64,000 nt of DNA from positions 2,232,001-2,296,000 of the forward strand of contig NZ_FOZE01000001.1 in assembly GCF_900113225.1 (NCBI RefSeq). Reading direction: 5' to 3'. The translations under genes were made by a program, and so were the position numbers. A model generated the notes under the pieces. That model saw only the letters and a program-made list of their open reading frames with translations. It had not been told where the DNA came from and searched no databases. This stretch comes from Mitsuaria sp. PDC51 (lineage in GTDB: Bacteria > Pseudomonadota > Gammaproteobacteria > Burkholderiales > Burkholderiaceae_C). Shown in pieces: positions 19,701 through 27,328 of this stretch (positions are counted from its first letter, which is position 1; every line of letters starts with the position of its first letter).

Positions 19701-20888
19701 ATGAAGTTCCCCCGCTTTCTCACCGCCGGCCTGACCGCCGCCTGTCTCACCTTGCTTGCCGCCTGCGGCGGCGGCTCCGGCGGCGATGACCCTCCTGCCG
19801 CAGCCATGGGCACCCTCGGCCTCTCCTTGACCGACGCCCCCACTTGCGGCTTCGACCACGTCAACGTCGCGATCCAGAAGATCCGCGTCCACCAGAGCGC
19901 GACCGCCGCCGACACCGACGCCGGCTGGGCGGAACTGAACTTCAGCACCCCCAAGCGCGTGGACCTGCTCACGCTGACCAACGGCGTGCTCGCGTCCCTC
20001 GGGCAGATCCCCCTGCAGACCGGCCATTACACGCAGATGCGCCTCGTGCTCGCCGCCAACGGCGGCAGCGATCCCTTGCTGAACTCCATCGTGCCGACCG
20101 GCGGCACCGAAGTTGCGCTCGACACGCCCAGCGCCATCCAGAGCGGTGTGAAGCTCAACGTCGACATCACCATCGCCGCCAACCAGCTCGCCGACTTCGT
20201 GCTGGACTTCGACGCCTGCAAGTCCGTCGTCACCGCCGGCAACTCCGGCAAGTACCTGCTCAAGCCGGTCGTCGCCGTCACGCCCAACTTCGTCTCGGGT
20301 GTCAGCGGCTACGTCGACAGCGCGGCGGCCAACGGCGCGACGAGGGTGTCCGTCCAGCAAGGCGGGGTGGTCATCAAGGCGACGGCGCCGGATTCAACCG
20401 GCAAGTTCCTGCTGCAGCCGGTCGCGCCGGGCAGCTACACGCTGGTCATCACCGCGCCAGGACGCACGACCGACGTCGTCACCGGTTTGACCGTGGCCGC
20501 CTCCACCGTCACCTTGCTCAACGGCGCCACCTCGCCGCTGAGTTTGGGCGTCTCGATGAGCGGCACCGCGGCCGGGACCGTCACCACCAGCCTCACGCCG
20601 ATCGACGCGAGCGTGCGCGCGACCCAGACGCTGCTCGGCGGCGAAAAGATCGAGGTCGCGACACGCGGCGTCGACGCGACCACCGGCGCCTACAGCATGA
20701 CGCTGCCGACCGGCGCGCCGATGGTGGCGGCGTATGTCGCGCCGCTGGGTGCGTTGAACTTCGGCGCGGATGCGAGCGCCGCGGCGAAGTACGGGCTGGA
20801 GGCCAGTTCCGGCCTGGCGACGAAGACGGCCGGACCGCTGACGCTGACCGCCGGCGCGACGACGACCACCAACGTCTCGTTCCCTTGA
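19701..20888 (+). CDS. DUF4382-type lipoprotein with C-terminal carboxypeptidase-regulatory-like domain
   Basis: 395 residues. The start at 19,701 is chosen over an upstream in-frame ATG because it follows AAGGAG with good spacing and begins directly with a lipoprotein signal peptide (MKFPRFLTAGLTAACLTLLAAC), lipobox LLAAC and then a Gly-rich tether. Residues about 47-190 match the DUF4382 pattern (GTLGLSLTDAP at its start, VAIQKIRVH, a YTQMRLVL strand, closing KYLLKPVVAVTP). The second half (about 205-395) looks like one or two beta-sandwich units of the carboxypeptidase-regulatory type (GVVIKATAPDSTGKFLLQPV, PGSYTLVITAPG). A cell-envelope lipoprotein of unknown function. It converges on the anti-sigma gene, with a hairpin between them. 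Confidence 0.82.
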   Translation: MKFPRFLTAGLTAACLTLLAACGGGSGGDDPPAAAMGTLGLSLTDAPTCGFDHVNVAIQKIRVHQSATAADTDAGWAELNFSTPKRVDLLTLTNGVLASLGQIPLQTGHYTQMRLVLAANGGSDPLLNSIVPTGGTEVALDTPSAIQSGVKLNVDITIAANQLADFVLDFDACKSVVTAGNSGKYLLKPVVAVTPNFVSGVSGYVDSAAANGATRVSVQQGGVVIKATAPDSTGKFLLQPVAPGSYTLVITAPGRTTDVVTGLTVAASTVTLLNGATSPLSLGVSMSGTAAGTVTTSLTPIDASVRATQTLLGGEKIEVATRGVDATTGAYSMTLPTGAPMVAAYVAPLGALNFGADASAAAKYGLEASSGLATKTAGPLTLTAGATTTTNVSFP

Positions 20889-20901
20889 GTCGACCGCCAT
20901 C

Positions 20902-20925
20902 GCGGCGTCCCGGCTGGGACGTCGC
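20902..20925 (+). terminator. Hairpin terminator candidate after the lipoprotein gene
   Basis: A 10-bp stem (GCGGCGTCCC with GGGACGTCGC, one G-U pair) around a GGCT loop begins 14 bases after the stop codon. A second 7-bp hairpin (20,983-21,001; GAGCGCC/GGCGCTC) overlaps the stop of the convergent anti-sigma gene. Neither has a clear U-run. Confidence 0.45.
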
Positions 20926-20999
20926 GTGACCGGCTGGCAGGCACGCCGCGCCGCGCGTGGGCTGCACGCGACGGTGGATGCCGAGCGCCGCTGAGGCGC

Positions 21000-21992
21000 T
21001 CAGCGCCGCCAGTCGCGACGCATGGCGTCCCGCTCGTCCGCGCTCGACAAGGGATCGCCCTCGCGCAGGCGATCCATGTCGTCGAGCAGCGCTTGCGGCC
21101 AGGGAGAGGCCGCCATCCGGAAGGCCTCCGACGCTGCGGATGTCGATGCGGTCGGGGACGCTGAAGCGGACCCCGCCGTGATCGTCGCGAGTTGCCGCAC
21201 GCGCCATGCGTCGTCGCCGCGGCAGGCCAGGCCCGCCGTGGCACCGCCGGCATCCGCCCCGCCCACCGTGAAGGCGCGGCAGTATCGACCGTCCCGCGAC
21301 ACGAAGCTCAGGCCCACGCGGGTGGAGGAACCGGGCGCCGCCGCGCCGGACAGCTGCGCGTCCAGGGCCTGGGCGAGGGCACCTTCGGCGAGCCAGCCGC
21401 CGTCTGCCGCCACCTCGAGCGCTCCGCGCGGCGCCAGCCAGGTCGTGCCGATCAACACGCCCAGCGCCAGGCTGGCCGCCATGCCGCCCCAGGTCAGCCA
21501 ACCTCCGCGGCGACGCCGACGTTCCTCGTCGAGGTCGATGGGCTTGGTGTCTGGCCTGGTGCCTGGCTTGGCGGACGGACCGGGCACCGCGGCGGGCGCG
21601 GGCTCGGCGGCGGCCTCGGTGACGGCCTCGCGATTCGCGAAGAGCGCGCTCAGCCGCTCCGGCACGGGCTCCGCAAGCACGGGATCGAAGGCTTGCGCCA
21701 GCCGCGCGCGCAGGCGTCGTTCCCTCGCCACCGCGGCGCCGAGCGTCGCATCCTCCGCCAGCCTCGCTTCGAAGCGCGCGCGCTCCGCCGCGTCCATCTC
21801 GTCGTCGACATAGGCGGCGACGCGCGTCGCATCGTCCATCGTCCGCGTGGCATCGAGCTCATCCTCGCGGTGCTCGCCGCGCTCCCGACCCGGGCCTGCG
21901 CCGCCGACCTCATCGCCGCCATCGCCGCTGTCTTGGCCGCGCTCGCGGCCGGAATCCATTGCGCCGTTCATGTCCTGTCCTTCGCCGCTCAT
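21000..21992 (-). CDS. Membrane-anchored anti-sigma factor
   Basis: 330 residues from the first ATG, seven bases after the sigma gene stop; a start at 21,971 is also possible. The N-terminal cytoplasmic part (about residues 50-110) holds the short helical anti-sigma region (VAAYVDDEMDAAERARFEA). A single membrane helix follows (WLTWGGMAASLALGVLIG, about 190-207), then a periplasmic domain rich in small residues with one Cys pair. The His-Cys-Cys zinc ligands of the ZAS type are not visible, so it would bind its sigma without zinc. Its place directly behind an ECF sigma gene fits the usual pair: it should hold the sigma at the membrane until an envelope signal releases it. The signal is unknown. 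The first ~45 residues are Gly/Asp/Arg-rich and probably disordered. Confidence 0.8.
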   Translation of the reverse strand: MSGEGQDMNGAMDSGRERGQDSGDGGDEVGGAGPGRERGEHREDELDATRTMDDATRVAAYVDDEMDAAERARFEARLAEDATLGAAVARERRLRARLAQAFDPVLAEPVPERLSALFANREAVTEAAAEPAPAAVPGPSAKPGTRPDTKPIDLDEERRRRRGGWLTWGGMAASLALGVLIGTTWLAPRGALEVAADGGWLAEGALAQALDAQLSGAAAPGSSTRVGLSFVSRDGRYCRAFTVGGADAGGATAGLACRGDDAWRVRQLATITAGSASASPTASTSAASEAFRMAASPWPQALLDDMDRLREGDPLSSADERDAMRRDWRR

Positions 21993-21999
21993 GTGCCGC

Positions 22000-22497
22000 T
22001 CATGCGTCGATGTCGCCGTCGCCCAGCAGTTGCTGCAGCGTGTCCTTCGCCCGTGCCAGCCGGCTGGTGACGGTGCCGATCGGAACCTCCAGCACCGCCG
22101 CGGCCTCCTTGTAGGGCAGGCCCTCGACCAGCACCAGGCTCACCACCAGGCGCTGCTCCTCGGGGAGCCGCGCCATCGCCGCCTGCACCGACAAGCGCGC
22201 GATGTGCCGACCCGTCTCGGACACGCCGACGTGCTCACCCGCCTCCTCGGGAGCCAGCACCTCGGCGCGCCGGCCGCGGGCGCGCTGCTCGTCGATCCAG
22301 GCGTTCTTCATGATCCTGAACATCCAGCTGTCCAGGCGCGTGCCGGGCTCGTACTGGTCCAAGGCCCGCAGCGCCCGCTCCACGGCCACCTGCACGAGGT
22401 CGTCCGCATCCTCGCGGTGATGCGTCAGGCTGCGGGCGAAGCGCCGCAGCCGGGGCAGCAGCGCGGCCAGGGCGGATTGCAACTCCAATATGCTCAT
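22000..22497 (-). CDS. ECF-type RNA polymerase sigma factor
   Basis: 165 residues, the usual length for an RpoE-like group IV sigma. Region 2 spans about residues 15-75 (REDADDLVQVAVERALRAL, then DSWMFRIMKNAWIDEQR). Region 4 spans about 110-160 (LPEEQRLVVSLVLVEG, then YKEAAAVLEVPIGTVTSRLA, the -35-binding helix-turn-helix). Region 3 is absent, as expected. The gene is followed by its anti-sigma and lies divergent from a secreted serine protease across a 71-bp gap. Autoregulation and control of the divergent protease are plausible, but I could not identify a convincing ECF -35/-10 pair in that gap. Confidence 0.92.
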   Translation of the reverse strand: MSILELQSALAALLPRLRRFARSLTHHREDADDLVQVAVERALRALDQYEPGTRLDSWMFRIMKNAWIDEQRARGRRAEVLAPEEAGEHVGVSETGRHIARLSVQAAMARLPEEQRLVVSLVLVEGLPYKEAAAVLEVPIGTVTSRLARAKDTLQQLLGDGDIDA

Positions 22498-22568
22498 GCG
22501 ATGGGATGCCTGATGAATAGAACGACGGCGGCGCGGATTTTCTTCCGTGTGCCGGACGTTATCCGTCG

Positions 22569-24017
22569 ATGAGCTTGAAATTCCTTCCGATCCTCGGCCT
22601 GGCCGCGGCCTTGATCACGGCGCTGCCCGCGTCGGCGCAGGTCCGTCTGCCCAATCTGCCCGGCGGTGGGCGCCTGCCCGGCGGCGAGCTGCTGCGCCGT
22701 ACCGAGCCGCTGTTGACCTCGACCAGCCAACTGCTCGCGCCGGTCGATCCGCTGCGCTGGCGCGAGCGGCTCGCCGATCAGCTGCTTCGGCGCCATCCCG
22801 ACCAGCTTCAGCGCAACGCGGCGGACGAACTGGTGTTCATCGGCGAGGTGCTCGCGTTGCCGTCGTCGGCGCAGGCGCGGCAGCGCGTGCTGTCGATGGA
22901 CGGGTGGGATCGGGTGGAGGAGACGCGGCTGGATGGGTTGGACCTCGCCTGGTTGCGGCTGCGGGCGTCCGCAGGGACCTCGCCTTCAGCGCTGGCCGCG
23001 CGGATCGCGCAGCTGCGCGCCGAGGACCCGGAGGGCAGCTACGACTATCACCATGTCTACGTCGACGCGGGCACGGCAACGTCGACGGAAGGCGCGCCGC
23101 CGTCGAGTCGGGGCGCTACGGTGACCACGCTCGCAAGCGCAAGCGCAAGCGCAAGCGCAAGCGCGACCGCGACCCAGCCCGCCGCCTCGAGCACCAGCAC
23201 CGGCGGAAACGCGACCGGCTCCATCGAGACCGAAGGGGCCGTCACCGGCGAGCGTCGCGTCGGCATGATCGACAGCGGCGTCGATGCCGCCCATCCCTCG
23301 CTGCGGCATGTGGCGCTGACTCGACAGGGTTGCGAGGGCCAGGCCCGGCCCGCGGCGCATGGCACGGCCGTGGCGTCGCTGCTGGTGGGCGATTCCGAGA
23401 TCGGCTTCCGCGGCGCGCTGCCGCGCGGGCGCCTCTTCGCGATGGACGTGTATTGCGAGGGCGGGTCCCAGGCCGGCGGCGGCGTGCAGGCGATCGCCGA
23501 AGGCTTTGCCTGGCTGGCACGGATGCGGGTGGGCGTGGTCAACATCAGCCTGGTCGGCCCGCCCAACGCGCTGCTGCGACGCGTGGTCGAGGCGGCGCAG
23601 GACAAGGGGCTCCTGATCGTCGCGCCGGTCGGCAACGACGGGCCGTCGGCGCCGCCGCTCTATCCGGCCGCATGGCCCGGCGTGATCGCGGTCACGGGCG
23701 TCGACGCGCGCCGGCGCGTGCTCGTCGAGGCCGGGCGCGGGCCGCATGTCGCCTTCGCCGCGCCGGGGGCCGACATGGTCGCCGCCGAGGCCGGCGGGCG
23801 TGGCTACGCGGCCGTGCGCGGCACCTCGTTCGCCGCGCCGCTGGTGGCGGGGCTGCTCGCGGCGCGCCTGCCGTCGTCCGATCGCGCAGCGTCCTCGTCA
23901 GCCTTCAATGCGCTCGCGCGCGAGGCGATCGACCTGGGCGCCCCGGGGCGTGACGATGTGTATGGCGTCGGGCTCGTTGGCGCCTCGCTGCGCGTGAACG
24001 CTGGCGACCTGCGCTGA
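22569..24017 (+). CDS. Secreted S8 (subtilisin-like) serine peptidase
   Basis: 482 residues. The signal peptide is residues 1-23 (MSLKFLPILGLAAALITALPASA). A propeptide-like region (about 25-168) ends in an inhibitor-type strand (YDYHHVYVDAG). An Ala-Ser linker encoded by a hexanucleotide repeat follows. The catalytic domain (about 225-482) shows all three signatures: D235 in MIDSGVDAAHPSL, H264 in AAHGTAVASLL, S420 in GTSFAAPLVAGLL; the oxyanion Asn sits in PVGNDGPSAPP. It should act in the periplasm or outside the cell. The divergent arrangement with an ECF sigma/anti-sigma pair suggests a shared envelope-stress or processing role, which is inference. No strong Shine-Dalgarno precedes the ATG; the signal peptide supports this start. 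Confidence 0.9.
   Translation: MSLKFLPILGLAAALITALPASAQVRLPNLPGGGRLPGGELLRRTEPLLTSTSQLLAPVDPLRWRERLADQLLRRHPDQLQRNAADELVFIGEVLALPSSAQARQRVLSMDGWDRVEETRLDGLDLAWLRLRASAGTSPSALAARIAQLRAEDPEGSYDYHHVYVDAGTATSTEGAPPSSRGATVTTLASASASASASATATQPAASSTSTGGNATGSIETEGAVTGERRVGMIDSGVDAAHPSLRHVALTRQGCEGQARPAAHGTAVASLLVGDSEIGFRGALPRGRLFAMDVYCEGGSQAGGGVQAIAEGFAWLARMRVGVVNISLVGPPNALLRRVVEAAQDKGLLIVAPVGNDGPSAPPLYPAAWPGVIAVTGVDARRRVLVEAGRGPHVAFAAPGADMVAAEAGGRGYAAVRGTSFAAPLVAGLLAARLPSSDRAASSSAFNALAREAIDLGAPGRDDVYGVGLVGASLRVNAGDLR
23133..23162 (+). repeat. In-frame hexanucleotide repeat (GCAAGC x5)
   Basis: Five exact tandem copies of GCAAGC encode an Ala-Ser repeat in the linker between the propeptide-like and catalytic regions of the S8 protease. 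The unit is a multiple of three, so slippage would change linker length without breaking the frame. Confidence 0.9.
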
Positions 24018-24077
24018 AAACCATTGGTTGCAACTGGCCGGGAAGAAGCGATCCGGCCGCGTCGTTCTCCCAGTGCA

Positions 24078-24100
24078 AGCCGCGGAACGGTTCCGCGGCT
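24078..24100 (+). other. 23-bp perfect palindrome upstream of the Ala-rich secreted protein gene
   Basis: Arms AGCCGCGGAAC and GTTCCGCGGCT around one central G, 61 bases after the protease stop and 20 bases before the next ATG. As RNA it forms a 9-bp stem with a five-base loop that leaves the following AGGAG free. It could be a terminator for the protease, a 5'-UTR hairpin or an operator. Confidence 0.6.
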
Positions 24101-24119
24101 CTCGAACCAGGAGATCGAC

Positions 24120-24878
24120 ATGAACGCAATTTCGAAGCAGACCCAAGGTCTTTGGCCCGTGGTGGCAGGCACCCTGGTGGCGGTCCTCGGCGCCTTGGCA
24201 CAGCCGGCGCATGCGGGCTTGCTCGGCGGCGGTGGCGGCCTCTCCGGCGGCGCCAGCGGGCAGATCGGCGGCAGCCTGGGTGGGATGGGCGGCCTGGGCC
24301 AGCGACCGGACCTGAGTCGCGGCCGCGATGCGCTGCAGAACACGCGGGACCGCGCGGACCAGGCGGCCGGCAAGGTGAGCGACCGCGCGCAGCAGGCGAC
24401 GGGCCGGGTGGGTGATGGCGTCGAGGCCGCGCGCGGCAAGGCCACGGAGCGCGCGCAGGACGGCGTCGGCCGCGCGCAGGATCTCGCGACACGGGCGCAG
24501 GACAAGGCCGCCGACGCGACGACCTCGTTGAACGAACGCGCCGAACAAGGCGTCACCCGCGCGGCGGGTGCGGCCAGCGCAGCTGGCGGCCAGCTGGATC
24601 ACACGGCGGGCCAGGCCCATCAGGTCAGCGCGGAAGGAACTGCCGCGGCAACGAGCGGTACCGGCTCGACCTCGACCCCTTCCACGATTTCCTCGCCTTC
24701 CTCGCCGACGTCACCTTCCTCGCCGGCCTCGCCCGAGCGCGCCCACGGCGCGCAGGCCAGTGGCAGCGCGAAGGCCTCGGGCTCCGCGCAGGCCAGCCGG
24801 GACGGCGGTCGGGTGAGCGGGCAGGGCAGCGCGAGCACCTCGGCCGAGGCCAAGGCCGGCAAGACCGGCGGGCAGTGA
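24120..24878 (+). CDS. Secreted Ala/Gly/Ser-rich protein with LEA-like helical repeats
   Basis: 252 residues from ATG 24,120, chosen over an upstream in-frame start because it follows CCAGGAG and opens with a signal peptide (to about AQPAHA). After a Gly-rich stretch, residues about 65-160 are short amphipathic Ala/Arg/Asp/Gln repeats (DRADQAAGKVSDRAQQATG, ATERAQDGVGRAQDLATRAQ) that resemble LEA or apolipoprotein-like 11-residue repeats. The C-terminal third is Ser/Thr/Pro-rich and low complexity. No catalytic motif and no family I can name. It lies 102 bases after the S8 protease on the same strand, so the two may be co-transcribed. A periplasmic protective or surface-binding protein is possible but not shown. 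Confidence 0.7.
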   Translation: MNAISKQTQGLWPVVAGTLVAVLGALAQPAHAGLLGGGGGLSGGASGQIGGSLGGMGGLGQRPDLSRGRDALQNTRDRADQAAGKVSDRAQQATGRVGDGVEAARGKATERAQDGVGRAQDLATRAQDKAADATTSLNERAEQGVTRAAGAASAAGGQLDHTAGQAHQVSAEGTAAATSGTGSTSTPSTISSPSSPTSPSSPASPERAHGAQASGSAKASGSAQASRDGGRVSGQGSASTSAEAKAGKTGGQ

Positions 24879-24903
24879 GCCCCAGGCGGCGAGGGCGCGC
24901 GGC

Positions 24904-25809
24904 TTACCGCGGCGCCCTCAGCCGCGCCACTTCATCCAGCGGCGTGGCGCCGAAGTAGCGCTTGAACTCGCGGCTGAACTGCGACGGGCTCTCATAACCC
25001 ACGCGCGTGGCGGCGACGCCGGCCTTCACACCTTCGTTCAGCATGATCAGCCGCGCCTTGTGCAGCTTGTAGCTCTTCACGTACTGCAGCGGCGAGGTGT
25101 TGGTGACCGCCTTGAAGTTGTGATGGAAGGCGGACACGCTCATGTTCACGAGTTTGGCCAGCTGCTCGACGTTCAAGGGCTTGGCGTAGTTCGACTCGAT
25201 GTGCTGCAGCGCCTTGGTCACCTGCGCGAAGTGCGTGTGCCGGTGGGCCAGCGCCTGCAGCGCCGCGCCGCTGTCGCCGCACAGCACGTGGTAGACGATC
25301 TCCTTGACGATCAGCCGGCCCAGCACCTTGGCGTCGCGCGGATGGTCCATCGCGTCGACCAGCCGCTCGAGCGCGCACAGCACCTCCTCGGTGAAGGGCG
25401 CGCTGTTGACGCCGGGGCATTCGAGGCTGGCGGGACGGTCGAAGTCCTCGTCCTCCAGGTCGATCAGCAGCTCCTGCAGCATCGCGGTGTCGATGTCGAT
25501 CGACACGCCGACGAAGGGCTCCTTGCGGCTCGCGATCGTCTGGCACTCGAAGGGCAGGGGCACCGTCAGCAGCAGATAGTTGTCCGCGTCGTAGCGGAAG
25601 GTCCGGTCGCCCACGTGCCCCACCTTCGCGCCCTGCGCCACGATGACGATCGACGGTTCGTAGAGCACCGGCGTGCGGGGATGCGGCGTCTCGGTGTAGA
25701 GCACGCGCACGCCGGCCACCGGGGAGGGCGTCGCGAAGGACCCGGTCGAGAAGCGAGTCGCGGCGTCGACGATGCGCCGGCGGATGCTGTCGTTGAGGGT
25801 GGTCGCCAT
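24904..25809 (-). CDS. AraC/XylS-family regulator (YqhC-like)
   Basis: 301 residues from the ATG that opens MATTLNDSIRRRIVDAATRF; longer in-frame extensions lack a plausible start. The N-terminal cupin-like AraC_N domain (about 20-190) holds SIVIVAQGAKVGHVGDRTF. The C-terminal double helix-turn-helix (about 200-295) holds LAKLVNMSVSAFHHNFKAVT and VGYESPSQFSREFKRYFG. It is encoded 71 bases downstream of the yqhD-type gene on the same strand. In E. coli the AraC-type YqhC activates yqhD in response to reactive aldehydes; the pairing here suggests the same circuit, though the gene order differs from the divergent E. coli arrangement. Confidence 0.88.
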   Translation of the reverse strand: MATTLNDSIRRRIVDAATRFSTGSFATPSPVAGVRVLYTETPHPRTPVLYEPSIVIVAQGAKVGHVGDRTFRYDADNYLLLTVPLPFECQTIASRKEPFVGVSIDIDTAMLQELLIDLEDEDFDRPASLECPGVNSAPFTEEVLCALERLVDAMDHPRDAKVLGRLIVKEIVYHVLCGDSGAALQALAHRHTHFAQVTKALQHIESNYAKPLNVEQLAKLVNMSVSAFHHNFKAVTNTSPLQYVKSYKLHKARLIMLNEGVKAGVAATRVGYESPSQFSREFKRYFGATPLDEVARLRAPR

Positions 25810-25880
25810 GGGATCTGGAAGGACATCGGGCGCGGGCGGACCAGGGTCCGTCCGCGCCGCGCGAGGGGAAGGCCGTCGGC

Positions 25881-27044
25881 TCAGCGGGCCGCTTCGAGGA
25901 TGCGCTGGCTGTCCTCGAGGCGGATGTCCTGGTGCTCGCCCAGCGCCGTGCCGCCGTGTTCCTGGAGCTTGGCGATCATCGCCGGGATGGTGCTGCCGTC
26001 CAGGCCGTAGGCGGACAGGCGCGTGCCCACGCCCAGTTGCTCGAAGAACGCGCGCGTGGCCGCGATCGCGCCGTCGATGCGCTGCGCTTCGGTGCCCTCG
26101 CGCAGGCCCCAGACGCGGTCCGCGTACTGCAGCAGCTTGGCGCGCTTCTGCTCCTTCTTGTAGGCCAGCACCGACGGCAGCACGATCGCCAGCGTCTGCG
26201 CGTGATCGAGCCCATGCATCGCGGTCAGCTCGTGGCCGATCATGTGCGTCGCCCAGTCCTGCGGCACGCCGGCGCCGATCAGGCCGTTGAGCGCCTGCGT
26301 CGCGCTCCACATCACGTTGGCGCGGACGTCGTAGTTCTCGGGCTCGGTCAGCGCGCGCGGGCCTTCCTCGATCAGCGTCTGCAGGATGCCCTCGGCGAAG
26401 CGGTCCTGGATGCGGCCTTCGGCGGGATGGGTCAGGTACTGCTCGACGGTGTGGACGAAGGCGTCGACGACGCCGTTGGCGACCTGGCGCGCCGGCAGCG
26501 AGTAGGTGGTCGCCGGGTCGAGCACCGCGAACACCGGATAGGTGAAGGGCGAGAAGAAGGGCAGCTTGTCGCCGGTCTCCCGGCGGCTGATGACGGCGCC
26601 GTTGTTGGACTCGGAGCCGGTGGCCGGCAGCGTCAGCACGACGCCCATCTTCACCGCGTCGGCGACCTTGGCGCCGCGGGTCAGCAGGATCTCCCAGGTA
26701 TCCGGCGAGGCCTCGTAGCGCGCGGCCGCGGCGATGAACTTGGTCCCGTCCGCGACCGAGCCGCCGCCCACGGCCAGCAGGAAGTCGATGCGCTCAGCCT
26801 TGACCACCTCGACGGCCTTCATCAGCGTCTCGAAGGTGGGATTGGGCTCGATGCCGGAGAACTCGAGCACCGTGCGGCCGGCCAGCGCCGCGCGGACCTG
26901 GTCGAGCACGCCGTTCTTCTTGATGCTGCCGCCGCCGTAGGTGATCAGGATGCGCGCGTCGGCGGGAATCTCCTGGCCGAGCTGGGCGATCTGGCCCTGG
27001 CCGAAAAGGATCTTGGTGGGGGTGTTGAGGATGAAGTTGTTCAT
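25881..27044 (-). CDS. yqhD: NADPH-dependent iron-type alcohol dehydrogenase / aldehyde reductase YqhD
   Basis: 387 residues, the same length as E. coli YqhD and closely similar along its whole length as I recall that sequence (opening MNNFILNTPTKILFGQGQIA; later GVPQDWATHMIGHELTAMHG). It should reduce short-chain and toxic aldehydes to alcohols with NADPH in the cytoplasm. The nucleotide-binding GGGSVADGTKF motif and the group III metal ligands are present: Asp and His in DAFVH, and two His 14 residues apart in THMIGHELTAMHGLDHAQ. The start at 27,044 matches the family N-terminus; longer frames add only unlikely residues. GGAG lies 13 bases upstream. The AraC regulator follows in the same transcript. 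High confidence in family; physiological substrate not shown. Confidence 0.94.
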   Translation of the reverse strand: MNNFILNTPTKILFGQGQIAQLGQEIPADARILITYGGGSIKKNGVLDQVRAALAGRTVLEFSGIEPNPTFETLMKAVEVVKAERIDFLLAVGGGSVADGTKFIAAAARYEASPDTWEILLTRGAKVADAVKMGVVLTLPATGSESNNGAVISRRETGDKLPFFSPFTYPVFAVLDPATTYSLPARQVANGVVDAFVHTVEQYLTHPAEGRIQDRFAEGILQTLIEEGPRALTEPENYDVRANVMWSATQALNGLIGAGVPQDWATHMIGHELTAMHGLDHAQTLAIVLPSVLAYKKEQKRAKLLQYADRVWGLREGTEAQRIDGAIAATRAFFEQLGVGTRLSAYGLDGSTIPAMIAKLQEHGGTALGEHQDIRLEDSQRILEAAR

Positions 27045-27228
27045 GGCTTGCGGCTCCGTGGCGGTGATCGAAGGATCGACTCGATGGGGCGGATTGTTCC
27101 GCCGGCGCCCAGGAGCCGACAAGGCACGAAACTGCTTTCGTCTTGCCCATTCCTGCTTGCGCGGGGATGAATGGGCAAGGCGGCGGGAGTGGTCCGGGAG
27201 GGGGCCGACGCCGGGTTACCCCGATGGT

Positions 27229-27259
27229 TGAACTAATTGTTTGGGGGCTGAATTAATTG
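27229..27259 (+). promoter_or_regulatory. Two direct-repeat boxes 20 bp apart between yqhD and the GH12 gene
   Basis: TGAACTAATTG (27,229-27,239) and TGAATTAATTG (27,249-27,259) differ at one base and are exactly 20 bp apart, on the same helix face. Directly repeated half-sites about two turns apart are typical of AraC-family binding. They lie in the 284-bp divergent gap, about 185 bp from the yqhD start and 70 bp from the GH12 start. Which gene they serve is unknown. Confidence 0.5.
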
Positions 27260-27328
27260 GCCGGCTGACAACGCTGACATCGCGCGCGGTCTTCACGGCA
27301 TCCTCACATCAACAACACACGGAGACCT

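Noticed and set aside
20983-21001. Second terminator hairpin between lipoprotein and anti-sigma genes
   Set aside because: Seven-base stem without U-tract overlapping a stop codon; kept only as a remark under the stronger hairpin.
22498-22568. ECF promoter pair in the sigma/protease gap
   Set aside because: GGATAAC- and CGTC-like bases exist on the minus strand but about 31 bases apart, too far for an ECF promoter.
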